A DNA stretch of 64,000 nucleotides from Allolobophora icterica (GCA_963556255.1 OY744607.1:48208346-48272345); one strand, 5' to 3'; counted from the stretch's first letter, positions 1 to 9,969 are shown. A program made the numbers and translations. Notes: generated by a model from the letters alone, not told the origin.

Positions 1-2415
1 CTCACTGTCCAAGAAGTGGAGTCAGCCATCTTCAACCCATACGTCACATCAGGAGTTACCAACCAACCACGTGATCAACCTAGACGGATGACTATGTGGG
101 AAGATCGATTTCCGGTGTCGATGGCGTACAACTACCGACCACCAGAACTGCGTCGACCCGAAGCCGTTCGAGAAGAACGACTGATCTATTCGTCTGCACT
201 AGGAGGATGTCGAGCTGCGATTGGAGAAAGACCACCTTATGTCGGAAGATTACCTAATGACGGGGTAAGAGATAATCATCTTACTTACGAGCATCGTCAG
301 GAACCTAACATGGCTGCAATGACCTCTTGTATGCAGTATCCCCGGACGAACCTGACAGCTGCGGTTAGCTATGAACGTCCGCCTGATTTGAATAATTGGA
401 TGAATCAGATGCCTAGAAACGGATGCGAACAAACCGGAAATGCAGTGTCGCAACCAGAAATGAATGAGAGGTACGTCACAAGGACAGAGAACCAGTCCAA
501 GGGAGTGTTGGCTTTAAATTCTTATGATGGTTCAAGTTCCCTTGATCTATTCCTTACGAGATTTAAGATATGCAGAATACATAATCACTGGGGAGAAGGA
601 GACAGTTGGCGCCATCTAGTGTGTGCACTACAGGGCCAGGCCGCTAATTTACTTGCAGAATGGGATGCAGAGGAGTTGTCGACAGTAAGTAAACTGGTCG
701 ATAGATTAGAGCAGAGGTTTGGAACAAGTTCGAGGGGGAGGTACTTTCAATCATTGCTCCAGAACAAAAGGCAGAAAGAAGGTGAGAGCGTGGAGGACTT
801 AGCTTCTTCCATACGCCAATTGATCTCGGTAGCCTACAAAGGATTGTCGTCGAGTCATATTGACGGTTTAGCGATAAAGAGTTATTGTGACGCGCTAGCA
901 GACAGAAAGTTAGCGTCAGAACTTTGCCTGAGGGAGTGCAAAGATCTACAGGAGGCGGTAGATTACTCGATTCGATGGAGGCATGTAATGGCTGACGAAA
1001 CACTGCGTAACCGACACCATTCCCCTCCGCACAGACGTGTTAATTGTATACAGAACGTGGAAGCCAGAACACGACGCAGACGACGGCCTCAGTGGTGCGA
1101 CATGAATAGGCACTACTCTAGGAACCAATCGTACTTTGCTCCTAGACCAAACGGAAGAGTCTACGTACTCGAGAACGAAACTCCGACAGGGAACCAGATG
1201 AAACCTGCCGCGCCCCCTTTATCGATCAAACCCCCGAGACGCGTTCTACCGCTAATGGACATAAACGCGCGACATCCACCTCCTCCCAATTACCCACGAT
1301 CTTCAAGGACCTACCGACGAAGTCGTACAGACTATCGACCGAGCTCGAGAAATCAGTGGCGACAAGAACAAAGAGAGAAGCAGGACGACAAAGTGTGCAT
1401 CGAAATAGGTATATTTGGGAAGAAGGTTTTATCGCTTCTTGACAGCGGATCTAGATGCTCGATCGTTCCATCGCATTTGATCAACAGTAAATACATGCGA
1501 CCTCCAAGACCAGAAATGTCGACTGCTAGCGGAGAAAAATTGTCTACCCTAGGCACGGCATTCATCAAATGTCTTGTGAATGACGTTCTGATTGACTTCC
1601 CTTGTGTTCTGTCAGATCAAGTTAGTTGTGTTCTAATAGGTTCGCAATGGCTTCGTGATAATTCGGCAATTCTTGATTTTGGAAAGGGAACTTTATGGTT
1701 GGGAAAGCAGCAAATGGAAGTGCAATGTTTAAATCGCCCAAATCGAGCTGATGTGTTCAGTACGCATTGTACGGAACTTATTCCAGAGGAGCGACCGTCC
1801 AGCAGCCAAGCGCCAGATACAGCTTTGATTAATGACCTTCCCTCCCCAACAGCTGTCACTGAGCGACGGAGACGCCTAAATCGTAGACGGAGACTACAAC
1901 GGAGACTCGCGGCTCTCAAGCCAGCTCCAGTTTCAAGCGCCGAGACCGCAACAACAAGTTCTACTTCCCCCACACCAGATGTTTATCTTCAGCCAACCCT
2001 GGACGTACGAACGGCCGAATCTGAGGTCGTGAGAAAGGTGCTGGATGAAAATGTCTCGGAACAAGCAAATTCGCTGGGAAATATTTTAACGTTCTGGATA
2101 ACTTTCCTGCTAGCTCTGTTAATCATGAATTGTAAACCAGCTCCGACTCGTAAGAATGGAAGACGAGACGAGACAAAGGCAACAGAGACAGGCGAACGAT
2201 GTGCTGAAGGAATTGATAGTACGGATGTCAGTGAGAATGAGGTCATTAAGACAACGCTTGGCAAAGAGACTCAAATGAAGTTAGCTGCCAACGAGAATCT
2301 TCAGACTTTGTATCTCCCATCGTCATTTAGCCATCAATTTAAGAATGTTGAGTCAGAAGCAGCAATTTCTGATCAAAGGGCTATCTTTTGCGGAACTCCG
2401 CCAGCTCTAGACTAA
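1..2415 (+). CDS. Gag-protease polyprotein of an LTR-retrotransposon-like element, 5' truncated by window edge
   Basis: The frame is open from base 1 (ctc act gtc), so the 5' end lies outside the window; the GTG at 16 and later ATGs need not be starts. It gives 804 residues. Residues about 170-335 resemble the Ty3/gypsy-type Gag core: a YDG motif, a hydrophobic helix ending LLAEW, and an RLEQRFG helix. A basic Arg-rich stretch follows, with no CCHC knuckle. Residues about 460-560 look like a retropepsin-type aspartic protease with the active-site triplet D481-S-G (LLDSGSRCSIVP) and a later VLIGSQWLRD segment. Near residues 695-709 there is one strongly hydrophobic segment (ILTFWITFLLALLIM), a possible membrane anchor. 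No reverse transcriptase, RNase H or integrase follows the stop. It could be a non-autonomous element, a deleted one, or a co-opted gag. The core resembles that of the intact element at 51772-58875 only at family level. Confidence 0.8.
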   Translation, partial: LTVQEVESAIFNPYVTSGVTNQPRDQPRRMTMWEDRFPVSMAYNYRPPELRRPEAVREERLIYSSALGGCRAAIGERPPYVGRLPNDGVRDNHLTYEHRQEPNMAAMTSCMQYPRTNLTAAVSYERPPDLNNWMNQMPRNGCEQTGNAVSQPEMNERYVTRTENQSKGVLALNSYDGSSSLDLFLTRFKICRIHNHWGEGDSWRHLVCALQGQAANLLAEWDAEELSTVSKLVDRLEQRFGTSSRGRYFQSLLQNKRQKEGESVEDLASSIRQLISVAYKGLSSSHIDGLAIKSYCDALADRKLASELCLRECKDLQEAVDYSIRWRHVMADETLRNRHHSPPHRRVNCIQNVEARTRRRRRPQWCDMNRHYSRNQSYFAPRPNGRVYVLENETPTGNQMKPAAPPLSIKPPRRVLPLMDINARHPPPPNYPRSSRTYRRSRTDYRPSSRNQWRQEQREKQDDKVCIEIGIFGKKVLSLLDSGSRCSIVPSHLINSKYMRPPRPEMSTASGEKLSTLGTAFIKCLVNDVLIDFPCVLSDQVSCVLIGSQWLRDNSAILDFGKGTLWLGKQQMEVQCLNRPNRADVFSTHCTELIPEERPSSSQAPDTALINDLPSPTAVTERRRRLNRRRRLQRRLAALKPAPVSSAETATTSSTSPTPDVYLQPTLDVRTAESEVVRKVLDENVSEQANSLGNILTFWITFLLALLIMNCKPAPTRKNGRRDETKATETGERCAEGIDSTDVSENEVIKTTLGKETQMKLAANENLQTLYLPSSFSHQFKNVESEAAISDQRAIFCGTPPALD

Positions 2416-3884
2416 GGCTAGGCGCAATATAAAGATAAAGGAAGGACAGGGACACTCAAGTGACCGTGTCAAACAGCAATGTAAGAATAAGAGGTTTTGT
2501 TTAAAGAACTGATAATAGTGAGTAAGGTAATTAGCGAGTTATAAGATGTTCAATTAAGTAGAAGTAATTAAGCCTAGGGCTATGAATAAGAGAAGCAGCC
2601 GCATACGAGTCGAATAATTACTGCTGTGCGTGAGAGTTATTGTGAATCAAGTAACGTAATAGGTTAAGAGTAAGAGAGATAAGATAAGCCTATTAATTTA
2701 TATATAAGATTGCTAGAAGAGCAGTGTTGAGCGTTAACATAGCGCATCATAAATGATAAATAGGCCCACGGAGAAGGAAGCTTCAAGTACTGTTCATACT
2801 AATCGAACGCTACTGCTGAAGAAGAGTAATTCGAGTAAAGGAGAGACTATTATTATTTCGATGAGTCGTGCAAAGGCCATCAGGAGTTAGTAAGGATGAT
2901 ACGGAGTTAAGCATTATCATTTTTTCGTAGTTCTTAGTAAAGTGCATAGTTTTGAGCATAAGCAGTTGTCAGGAAGGTGAACTCTGGTACTAATTGTGCT
3001 AAGGAGGAATAACATGTAAGACGTACGTTATTAAGTAAAGTAGTGATTTGTTTATTTTTCTTTGCTGTGGTTTTGAACTGTAAGAAGCTAAGTATTATAG
3101 GACTATACGAGGAATTCAAGGAGCTCGGAGTAAGCTAAATAAATTAAGGTTTATCTTACTTGATGACCCAGGTGGGTCATCTCAGGTCATGTAGGAGGGC
3201 TGTGTGAGATTATAGAACAATCTCCCTAGGTGAGAATTACATTTTTTTAAAATTAAATAGATATATTCTTAATTAAAATATTAATACAGATAATAGTTCA
3301 GGACTTGTACATGGAAACGGAAGGGAGGTGAGCACCTGCTTCTATCGGGCAGGTGACGACCGAATCTGAAGTGGCTTACGATTGGTCAGCGGGGCGTCAG
3401 CTACCGCAAGGCATACAAGACAGTGAGGGCGTAGTTACTGACCGGCGGTTATGGTAATTAAACCGGCAGGAGGGCTAGCCTCCGGCGCGGGCCAGGCGAC
3501 GGGTAACTGTCAACCATAGCTCAGGCACGTCTACAATGAATAAGAAATAAAGATAACGAGCAGCCTATCATATAAGGGGGGTGGGACGATCCACTAAACG
3601 GTCAAACACATAATCCAGCCAGGAAGGAGCTAAATAAAATAACTCTGATTGGACAGCGGAATTACCGACTGTAGTAAGGCTTTATCAAAATTAACTATAA
3701 AAATCGATGCAAGCCGCCATTCGAGAGTCAGCTACGGAGGAAGAAGACGACCCGGAGAAAACCTGGAAGAAGAAGCTCGCTCAACCTGGAGAAGAACCAA
3801 CAGACGTTCACTCCGCGCAACCGAGTCAGCCAAGGAGAACAAAGGAAGAAGACGAATCGAGCAGAGTTATACAAAGGCTCACTC
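2416..3884. other. Non-coding stretch after the Gag-protease frame
   Basis: No convincing gene on either strand. Up to about 3300 it is AT-rich with many in-frame stops. At 3312-3330 there is a purine-rich run (ggaaacggaagggagg) directly before TGAGCACC, a possible polypurine tract and 3' LTR start. A second candidate is aggagggc before TGTGTGAG near 3190-3205. The 3330-3530 part is GC-rich. Since the matching 5' LTR would lie outside the window, the boundary cannot be confirmed. Confidence 0.4.
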
Positions 3885-4330
3885 GAATATACTGCCGTGC
3901 TGATCCAGAAGTGCGATTGAGACGCGCTATCTACAGACCTACATACTGCCGTGCTGATTCAGACGTACAAATGAGACGCTCTATCTACACGCTGCCGTGC
4001 TGATCGTGCCAAGTGCTGACGAGAGACGCACTATCTACCGACCTACTGCCGTGCTGATTCAGACGTACAAACGAGACGCGCTGTCTACCTATCTACACAC
4101 TGCCGTGCTGATCGTGCCAAGTGCTGACGAGAGACGCACTATCTACCGACCTACTGCCGTGCTGATTCAGACGTACAAACGAGACGCGCTGTCTACCTAT
4201 CTACACACTGCCGTGCTGATCGTGCCAGGTGCTGACGAGAGACGCACTATCTACCGACCTACTGCCGTGCTGATTCAGACGTACAAACGAGACGCGCTGT
4301 CTGCTGATCTACTAACTGCCGTGCTGATTC
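3885..4330. repeat. 108-bp tandem repeat, built from two related ~54-bp halves
   Basis: The phrase ctgccgtgctgatcgtgcc recurs at 3992, 4100 and 4208, a strict 108-bp period. Each unit contains a related half beginning ctgccgtgctgattcagacg. The half-units also extend upstream to about 3890. Because 108 is a multiple of three, reading frames stay open through the array (for example 3997-4341), but the predicted peptide is only the repeat read through, so I do not call it a gene. Confidence 0.85.
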
Positions 4331-5101
4331 TGGAGTGCTAACTAGACGTACTACCGAATCGCTATCCTTCATTCTACACGATTTTGTCCAGGATCTACCA
4401 AACCTCACCTTCTGCGCAAATTCTTAAGCTACGAGTTCCTCTCATATTCTTGCGACGGCGAAAACACCTCGGGCCGCCATTGTGACCTACATGTGATCAC
4501 CGTCCTCACCCAGGGTCGCGAGAGAACGTCGCCGTGTATCGCTCTGCCGTTAAGCGCCGTCTGTCGACTAAATATCTGGGCCACTGCAACGACTGCGTGT
4601 TTCGTGTTTGAAGAGCGCATTACAACCGATCGTTATATATATAGATTATCTGAGCGTCGACCTACTCTGCGCTAGTCTGGCTACGCAGCGTATAGTTAAT
4701 AGAAATTAAGAGCTACTCGTTAATTAGGTCTAATTAAGGTGCGAAAGCATTGTCTGATTTGCGAGTCTCGACGTCATTTACGTGTTTAAGCGATTCATCG
4801 TGCTGTCGTGCTGGAGAAAACGGAATTCAATTGTGCTGTGTCTGAATCTTACGACGTCAAACAACCCTAGCCCAACCTTCGTCATAAAATTGGGGATCTG
4901 AAACTATTCTAAATTACAGATACTAGGTTTAATTAACAGAACGATCGCAAGCAGATTCATCCTAAACTAAAACTTTAATTAGTCATCAAGCACTATATAA
5001 AAATTTCATTAGTGCTAAGTAGTGCTTTCTATGTAACGGCTTTTAGTAAATTCTATGCAAAAGGTGTTGAAACAGAGTAATACTAATAATTGATCAACAC
5101 A
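4331..5101. other. Non-coding leader upstream of the 5102 reading frame
   Basis: No gene seen. The right half (4680-5080) is AT-rich, including a TATA-like string (actatataaaaat) near 4990. It may be the promoter or leader for the frame starting at 5102; no start site can be fixed from sequence alone. Confidence 0.3.
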
Positions 5102-6025
5102 ATGTCTTCGAGCAGCATTAATTCGTCAGATAGAGTCAACCGTGCGGTAAGTGAGTATGGAAGTGATGACGAACAGGCACATCGTCAACCTGAGTCTTCA
5201 GGTGTTAACTTGAGCGAGTCCATGGCCAGATTACATGAAGTAATAGGGAATATGGCTAATAGTTTGGTCGCTGTAGCTTCACAACAGCAAGTCATGGTGA
5301 CACAGCAAAGTTCTGTAGACTCTAGACTGATGTCTCTAGGTAATCAACAAAGTGCTGTAGACTCGAGACTAAGGACTTTAGATTCTCGTCAATCAGACAT
5401 GTACGAGCGAATGACGGGTTCAGTCGAGCACTTGGCTCACCGGTTAAACCGGATGGAGCAATCCATAAGCCCCATCGTGGTATTCCAAGACCCTGGTCGT
5501 GATCCCCCCACGATTGCAGAACAATGTTCTGCCCCGCCTACCATTCGTGACCACCAGTCGTCGGTCCTAGTGAGTTCAGATGCATATCTGGAGACTGGGG
5601 GTCTCACTATGGACACCATCGGGTTACGGAGGAGTCGAAGGCTGTTGGAGCGCCAGTCAAGATTTGATAATGTAGCAACTTCGACTGCTTCTGTAGCGCC
5701 AATTGCCACCTCTCTACCTCTTCCTCTGATGGGGAGAAATGAAGGCCAAACCGGACATATCCCACAGCTTGACCTAGCAAATCAAGTATGTCCCGGAGAG
5801 GCTGATCCCTCTATGTTCTATGATGACGAGAGATACCACATGGGCGGAAATCGAACTTCCGGGCAGGGAAACGGTTCCCTCCCCAACAAGGGACCTGTGG
5901 CCTGGCTCCCGGAGGTCGAAACTTTCCATAGTATGGTAGTACCATTTGAAACTATTCCACAAGTCTACAACTGTCTACGTCCCTCCCCACTGTCTGAGAT
6001 CTGTGGACATGGGTCTCTTGGTTGA
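5102..6025 (+). CDS. Uncharacterised coiled-coil protein, possibly LTR-encoded N-terminal part of a Gag
   Basis: I start at the ATG at 5102, which has a favourable context (ACAATGT); the frame is open a little upstream without another ATG. The product is 307 residues. The N-terminal third is Ser-rich and acidic. Residues about 40-125 contain heptad-like repeats with a recurring unit (QQSxVDSRLxxL occurs about three times), typical of a coiled coil. The rest is low in recognisable structure, with an RRSRR basic patch and Pro/Gly-rich C-terminal third. I recognise no family. It lies downstream of the Gag-protease frame on the same strand. By analogy with the element at 48458-60530, whose LTR encodes its own N-terminus, this could be the LTR-encoded start of the left element; that is inference only. 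Confidence 0.45.
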   Translation: MSSSSINSSDRVNRAVSEYGSDDEQAHRQPESSGVNLSESMARLHEVIGNMANSLVAVASQQQVMVTQQSSVDSRLMSLGNQQSAVDSRLRTLDSRQSDMYERMTGSVEHLAHRLNRMEQSISPIVVFQDPGRDPPTIAEQCSAPPTIRDHQSSVLVSSDAYLETGGLTMDTIGLRRSRRLLERQSRFDNVATSTASVAPIATSLPLPLMGRNEGQTGHIPQLDLANQVCPGEADPSMFYDDERYHMGGNRTSGQGNGSLPNKGPVAWLPEVETFHSMVVPFETIPQVYNCLRPSPLSEICGHGSLG

Positions 6026-6375
6026 TCTTCGATGTAGCACTGAAGGGTGGGAATTGTCGAGGGGTTGGGGGTTCACTCCCCTAGTCTTTTTTGGGACCCC
6101 ACAGTTAAGTCTTTATTGCACACGCCAAGGGGTCGTTTCCAGCCAGGGGCGTAACTTTGGTCTAAAAAGTGGGGGGTACCACTTTCTTACATGCACCAAG
6201 CAAGGCGGAGATTGCGATCTCTGGGAAGGCACAATAATAAAATATTCACTGGCATCGTTCAAAAAGTAGGGGTACGGTACCCCACTCCAAAAAGTGGGGG
6301 GTACGAGTACCCCTCGTACCCCCACAAATTACGCCTATGCTTCCAGCCCCCTCAGTTGTGCTAGTGTGATTTAGC
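6026..6375 (+). repeat. Dispersed repeat, interrupted by a hAT-like MITE
   Basis: The segment from about 6043 (gggtgggaattgtcgagggg) to 6370 matches, in the opposite orientation, the segment at about 45850-45980: both contain GGGGTTGGGGG, a CTAGTCTTT block, a GTTAAGTCTT block, TTGCACAC, then GGGGTCGTT and CCCCTCAGTTGTG. The copy at 45850-45980 lacks the 196-bp insert found here at 6144-6339, so it is a natural empty site. Confidence 0.75.
6144..6339 (+). mobile_element. hAT-like MITE family 1 (CAGGGGCGTAAC ends), copy 1
   Basis: A 196-bp unit starting CAGGGGCGTAACTTTGG and ending AATTACGCCTATG, so the ends are imperfect inverted repeats. The flanks tttccagc (6136-6143) and cttccagc (6340-6347) match in 7 of 8 bases, as expected of an 8-bp target duplication. 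The interior carries ggtaccccac-type inverted blocks. Related copies are at 8838-9029, 42088-42244 and, reversed, 46967-47167. No coding capacity. Confidence 0.85.
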
Positions 6376-6474
6376 ATTATTTGACTCTGAGTCTCTGACA
6401 AACTGACAAAGAGAAGAAATTTCCATGGTGTATCATGTATGCATTTTTGAATTTTCGCAACAGAGGAATTGATT

Positions 6475-6790
6475 TTGATTCGAGTCTGACTTGCAAAACT
6501 GCTAGCATTGAAATCTGCTGCTTTCAAATTTCGTTGACATCAGTTTGCAAAATACGGATAAAATGTTCACCCGCACCCGTCTTTTCTCTTTAATTCCCAC
6601 ACTGTAACACTGTCGTGGACTTTCATGCATTCCAAGTTGCTGCCCCCACGGAATGGAATCGACTACCAATACCCGTTCGATGCTCACACTCTATCTCTTC
6701 GTCAAACTCACTATTTCTCATTGGCTTTCAAACATCCGGATATCTAACTGCTCTCAGCTGGTGACTGACTAGCCACACCCCAGATTCGCA
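6475..6790. repeat. Dispersed repeat and degenerate LINE 3' end
   Basis: 6475-6590 matches, in reverse, 60670-60800 (shared blocks such as gattcgagtctgacttgcaa and tcagtttgcaaaatacgga). 6600-6780 translates in broken frames to a segment like LINE C-termini, with the sequence gaatggaatcgacta followed by cactatttctcattggcttt. The same segment, better preserved, is at 15205-15480. Confidence 0.6.
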
Positions 6791-6909
6791 TTTCTATATA
6801 ATGTGATGTTTGTTATAAAAAATAATAGTAATAGTAATGGGAGAACATCTATCCTAACGTTTCCAACAAATGCTATAAGAAAAGCCGTTACGAATGAAGC
6901 ACAACTTAC

Positions 6910-7041
6910 GACAGTTGTATTCATCCGATCCGTCTGAACAGTCATAGTTCCTGTTGCATACAAGATCCGTCCTAATGCAATGTCCATCACCACAGGTAAA
7001 CTGGTCTCTGGTGCACCGAGGAACAGAGGGAACGGTGATCG
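6910..7041 (-). CDS. LDLa module 4 exon of the SEA-LDLa gene
   Basis: Last exon of the gene visible in the window. The acceptor is cttag before 7041 and the donor is C|GTAAGT after 6910; length is 132 nt with both boundaries in phase 1. After a short linker (ITVPSVPR) it encodes one complete LDL-receptor class A module with six Cys in the usual spacing ([24 protein letters not shown]). The acidic SDE box supplies the calcium-binding carboxylates in this family. The next exon should start in phase 1 and was not found between 6909 and 1, where retroelement sequence dominates, so the gene probably continues beyond the window. Confidence 0.9.
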
Positions 7042-7099
7042 CTAAGATACACCAGGTTCAAAGAACGTATGGTCAAAACGCGATACTCACAACATTACA

Positions 7100-7470
7100 C
7101 CCAATATCGCCACCATCTTTATCATCATCTTCGTCGTCATCATCATCAAAATCATTGTTGTCGTCGTCGTCTTCGTCACATTACCATCTTCACATTCGTT
7201 GTCAACATCATCAAACTCATCGTCGTCATCTTCGTCATCATTATAATCTTCACATTCGTCGTCAACAACATCATCATCATCACCATCATCATCATCACCA
7301 TCATCTTTGTCGTCATCATCATCGTCATCGTCAGCATCGTCGTCAACATCATCATCGTCGTCGTCATTCATCTTCTTCGTCAACAATCTCAATATCATCG
7401 TCGTCGTCATCATCATCGTCATTATCGTCATCATCATCGTCGTCAACATAGTCGGCGTCGTCGTCAACAA
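7100..7470. repeat. Imperfect (TCA/TCG)n microsatellite
   Basis: An approximately 350-bp array of cat/cgt/cac triplets sits in the intron between LDLa modules 3 and 4. It is open in several frames on both strands (His-rich, Asp-rich or Ile-rich peptides), all artefacts of the triplet repeat. Confidence 0.95.
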
Positions 7471-7502
7471 TAACTAGAATGTGCAAACGTGTGCGAACGT
7501 AC

Positions 7503-7610
7503 GGCAATTCTGTTCATCCGACCTGTCCCCACAGTCGTTTCGACCGTCACAGACGTGTTGCTCCTCAATGCACCAACCGTTGTCGCAATGGAACTGCCAC
7601 GGCTTGCAGG
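7503..7610 (-). CDS. LDLa module 3 exon of the SEA-LDLa gene
   Basis: The acceptor is ttttag before 7610 and the donor is C|GTACGT after 7503; 108 nt, phase 1 at both ends. It encodes a compact LDLa module with six Cys: [25 protein letters not shown]. The calcium-box region reads DCGDRSDE, with Arg where Gly is usual, but the SDE acidic residues remain. It joins in frame to module 2 (9738-9851) and module 4 (6910-7041). It is only 82 bp from the 1-kb fold-back element at 7691-8742. Confidence 0.9.
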
Positions 7611-7690
7611 CTAAAAGGGAAACGTGGTGTAAGATAAGGTATGCTAAACTAAGGAAGGAAAAGCAAGGTAAAGGTAAATTTAAGACCTCC

Positions 7691-8742
7691 CCCTGCCAGC
7701 ATTTGTATGGGTAGGAGAAGGGAACCGTATTAGGCTATATATACGGGCTCCGTATAGAGCCCATACAAATCTCCTGATATGGGTCCTATGCAGTCTTGTT
7801 GTCAAGACCTTAAACCTCAAGACCAAGACCAAGACCAAGACCTTGAACCTCAAGACCAAGACCAAGACCAAGACCTAGAACCTCAAGACCAAGACCAAGA
7901 CCTTGAACCTCAAGACCAAGACCAAGACCAAGACCTTGAACCTCAAGACCAAGACCGAGACCAAGACCAAAAAAATCACAGTCATATCCAGACTTCTATT
8001 CCTTACTAAAAATTGTCCAGTCGGACTACTCGATCGTTATTTTAATAAAAACGGGAGTCTTTTATTTTATTCAAGCAAAACAACTTTAAATGCAGACTGC
8101 AGAGAATTCCGATTTCGTATTTACAAAAGTCTTTCATGCGAAATGTTATTCAAAATGCCTGTTGAATTTTATAAAAACAATTTGCTCAGAATTTTCTGAC
8201 CAAGACGTGACTTGTGGGGCCTCATAAAAATTCTGCCATGTGAAAAAATACGGTCTACAAGTGCTGAAATCGCTAGCACACAAAGCAGCTTTTCAAGATC
8301 CGGATGTAAATGTACAAATCGTGAGTCTGTTTTGAAATCATTTCATGGCAAATAAACGGAAGTCAAAATAATTGGCCAAAACAACAGTGAAGCCTCATTC
8401 ACACCGTGTACTGTAAATACTAAAGCAATACTGTATAAGTAATTATTGGATACATTTTTAAACTTCTTGCCGTTTGTAAAAATTAATGACTGTTCATATT
8501 GACAAAAGTCTTGGTCTTGGTCTTGCAAAACCAAGACCAAGACTTTGAACCTCAAGACCAAGACCAAGACCAAGACCTTGAACCTCAAGACCAAGACCAA
8601 GACCAAGACCTTGAACCTCAAGACCAAGGCCAAGACCAAGACTTTTAAAAACGAACTCGAGTGCACTCGAGACCAAGACCTTGGTCTCGAGGACAACAAG
8701 ACTGGTCCTATGTGGGCTCTATGTGGGCATGCTGGCAGGGAT
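7691..8742. mobile_element. ~1.05-kb hAT-like fold-back element with internal Gln-Asp-type tandem arrays
   Basis: The left end reads CCCTGCCAGCAT and the right end is its complement (ATGCTGGCAGGGAT). Further in, tcctatgcagtcttgttgtc on the left has an inverted partner on the right (gacaacaagactggtcctat). Flanks agacctcc (7683-7690) and aggcctcc (8743-8750) agree in 7 of 8 bases. Two arrays of the unit caagaccaagaccttgaacc lie inside (about 7798-7970 and 8520-8645), in the same orientation. Their open frames are repeat read-through, and there is no transposase. Confidence 0.65.
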
Positions 8743-8837
8743 AGGCCTCCATACTATTCCCATTACTTTTTAATCTCCTGATAAATCCATCATCATATTC
8801 ATCCTCACTAATGCCATTATTGTGCAAACACATATTA

Positions 8838-9029
8838 CAGGGGCGTTACTTTGGTTTTAAAAGTGGGGGTACCAATTTCTTACATACACGAAGCAGGGTG
8901 GAGACTGCGATCTCTGGGAAGGCACAATAATAAAATATTGATTGGCATTGTTCAAAAGTGGGGTACAGTACCCCAGTACAAAAAGTGGAGGGTACGGGTA
9001 CCCTCCTACCCCCACAAATTATGCCTATG
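8838..9029 (+). mobile_element. hAT-like MITE family 1, copy 2
   Basis: A 192-bp unit, CAGGGGCGTTACTTTGG to AAATTATGCCTATG, aligning along its length with copy 1 at 6144-6339. The flanks acatatta and aattatta agree at 6 of 8 positions, so the copy is older or the duplication has decayed. Confidence 0.8.
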
Positions 9030-9737
9030 AATTATTATGCCAATGAATTCAAATCGCAGGCATAGATGAATGCCAGCCAGAATTATGGAAAGTAAAAAGT
9101 GAGCGTTGACAAGAGATTTGAATGATGATAGCAAGCTGACGAGTTGGACGCGACTGATGATGATGAGTGTAAATATCTATTTTCACATCATTTGTTGGTT
9201 TTAAATATAAATGTAAATCTTCGAAATTTCTCAGCGCCACACAATAGCTGCATCAGGGAGACCAGCTTAATCACTGGCACTATATAAAACAATGAAAACT
9301 AAAATTAAACTATTAGTATGCAATAATGTGATTACAATATGAGTCAAACAGCATAGTCATATCCTGCAATATGTGGCAGCATATATGGGTTTCATCATGG
9401 CATTACACCTACATTACTCGGTAATTGTGATTTATATTGCTCTTCTTCAACAGAAACTACTCGGAGCTGCTCACTTCCTGACGATTAGAAAACATGATTG
9501 AACAGAACGTTTTCAAATGCCTATGAAAAGGATAGGCGATTACAACACATGCATTGCCTTCTGCCCGCCTTACCATTGGACCTTCACCTGGAACTGATCT
9601 GTCCCTACCTGCCTATTGATTTTGTTTTGACTGAGCGCCTGTGAATAAGCTGGCTCCCGCAACTTCGCCTGTTAAGGTGTTGTAGAAGTCTCGATATTAC
9701 GATTTTACCATTACTAGAATGCGAGCAAAAGACGTAC
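9030..9737. other. Intron sequence with SINE-like fragments
   Basis: No exon seen. 9205-9285 (cttcgaaatttctcagcgcc, then a cagcttaatcac block) is a fragment of a dispersed repeat also at 19385, 34440 and 44345. 9620-9715 ends in the cgcctgtgaataagctggct and gaagtctcgatattacgatt tail seen in other dispersed copies at 13565 and 29830. Confidence 0.5.
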
Positions 9738-9851
9738 CACAGTCGGCTTCGTCTGAGCCATCATGACAGTCTCTATACCGGTCGCATTTCTGGGAGATTT
9801 TGATACACTGTCCGCTGACACACTGAAACGCATCAGATCCACAAGGACTGT
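9738..9851 (-). CDS. LDLa module 2 exon of the SEA-LDLa gene
   Basis: The acceptor is gagcag before 9851 and the donor is G|GTACGT after 9738; 114 nt, phase 1 at both ends. It encodes one LDLa module with all six Cys (SPC, FQC, GQC, QKC, RDC, ADC) and the acidic box DCHDGSDEADC. Splicing to module 1 restores an Asp codon at the junction. I found this exon by reading the minus strand; it is too short to appear as a long open frame. Confidence 0.9.
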
Positions 9852-9968
9852 CTGCTCAACATATCACATCACAACACATCAGAACACTCAACTCGTAACC
9901 TTACATAGTGTAAACAGTAGGATTATAATCATAAAAATTAAAGTAAAGTCAGCAGAGACATGTGCATG

Positions 9969-9969
<1 letters not shown>

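Noticed and set aside
6026..6140. Right-hand LTR end of the left element at about 6135 (ttgcaca)
   Set aside because: The sequence belongs to a dispersed repeat also at 45850-45980, so it does not define an LTR border.
7779..8781. Gln-Asp and Lys-Thr repeat proteins
   Set aside because: Arrays inside the non-coding fold-back element; no start context or conserved domain.
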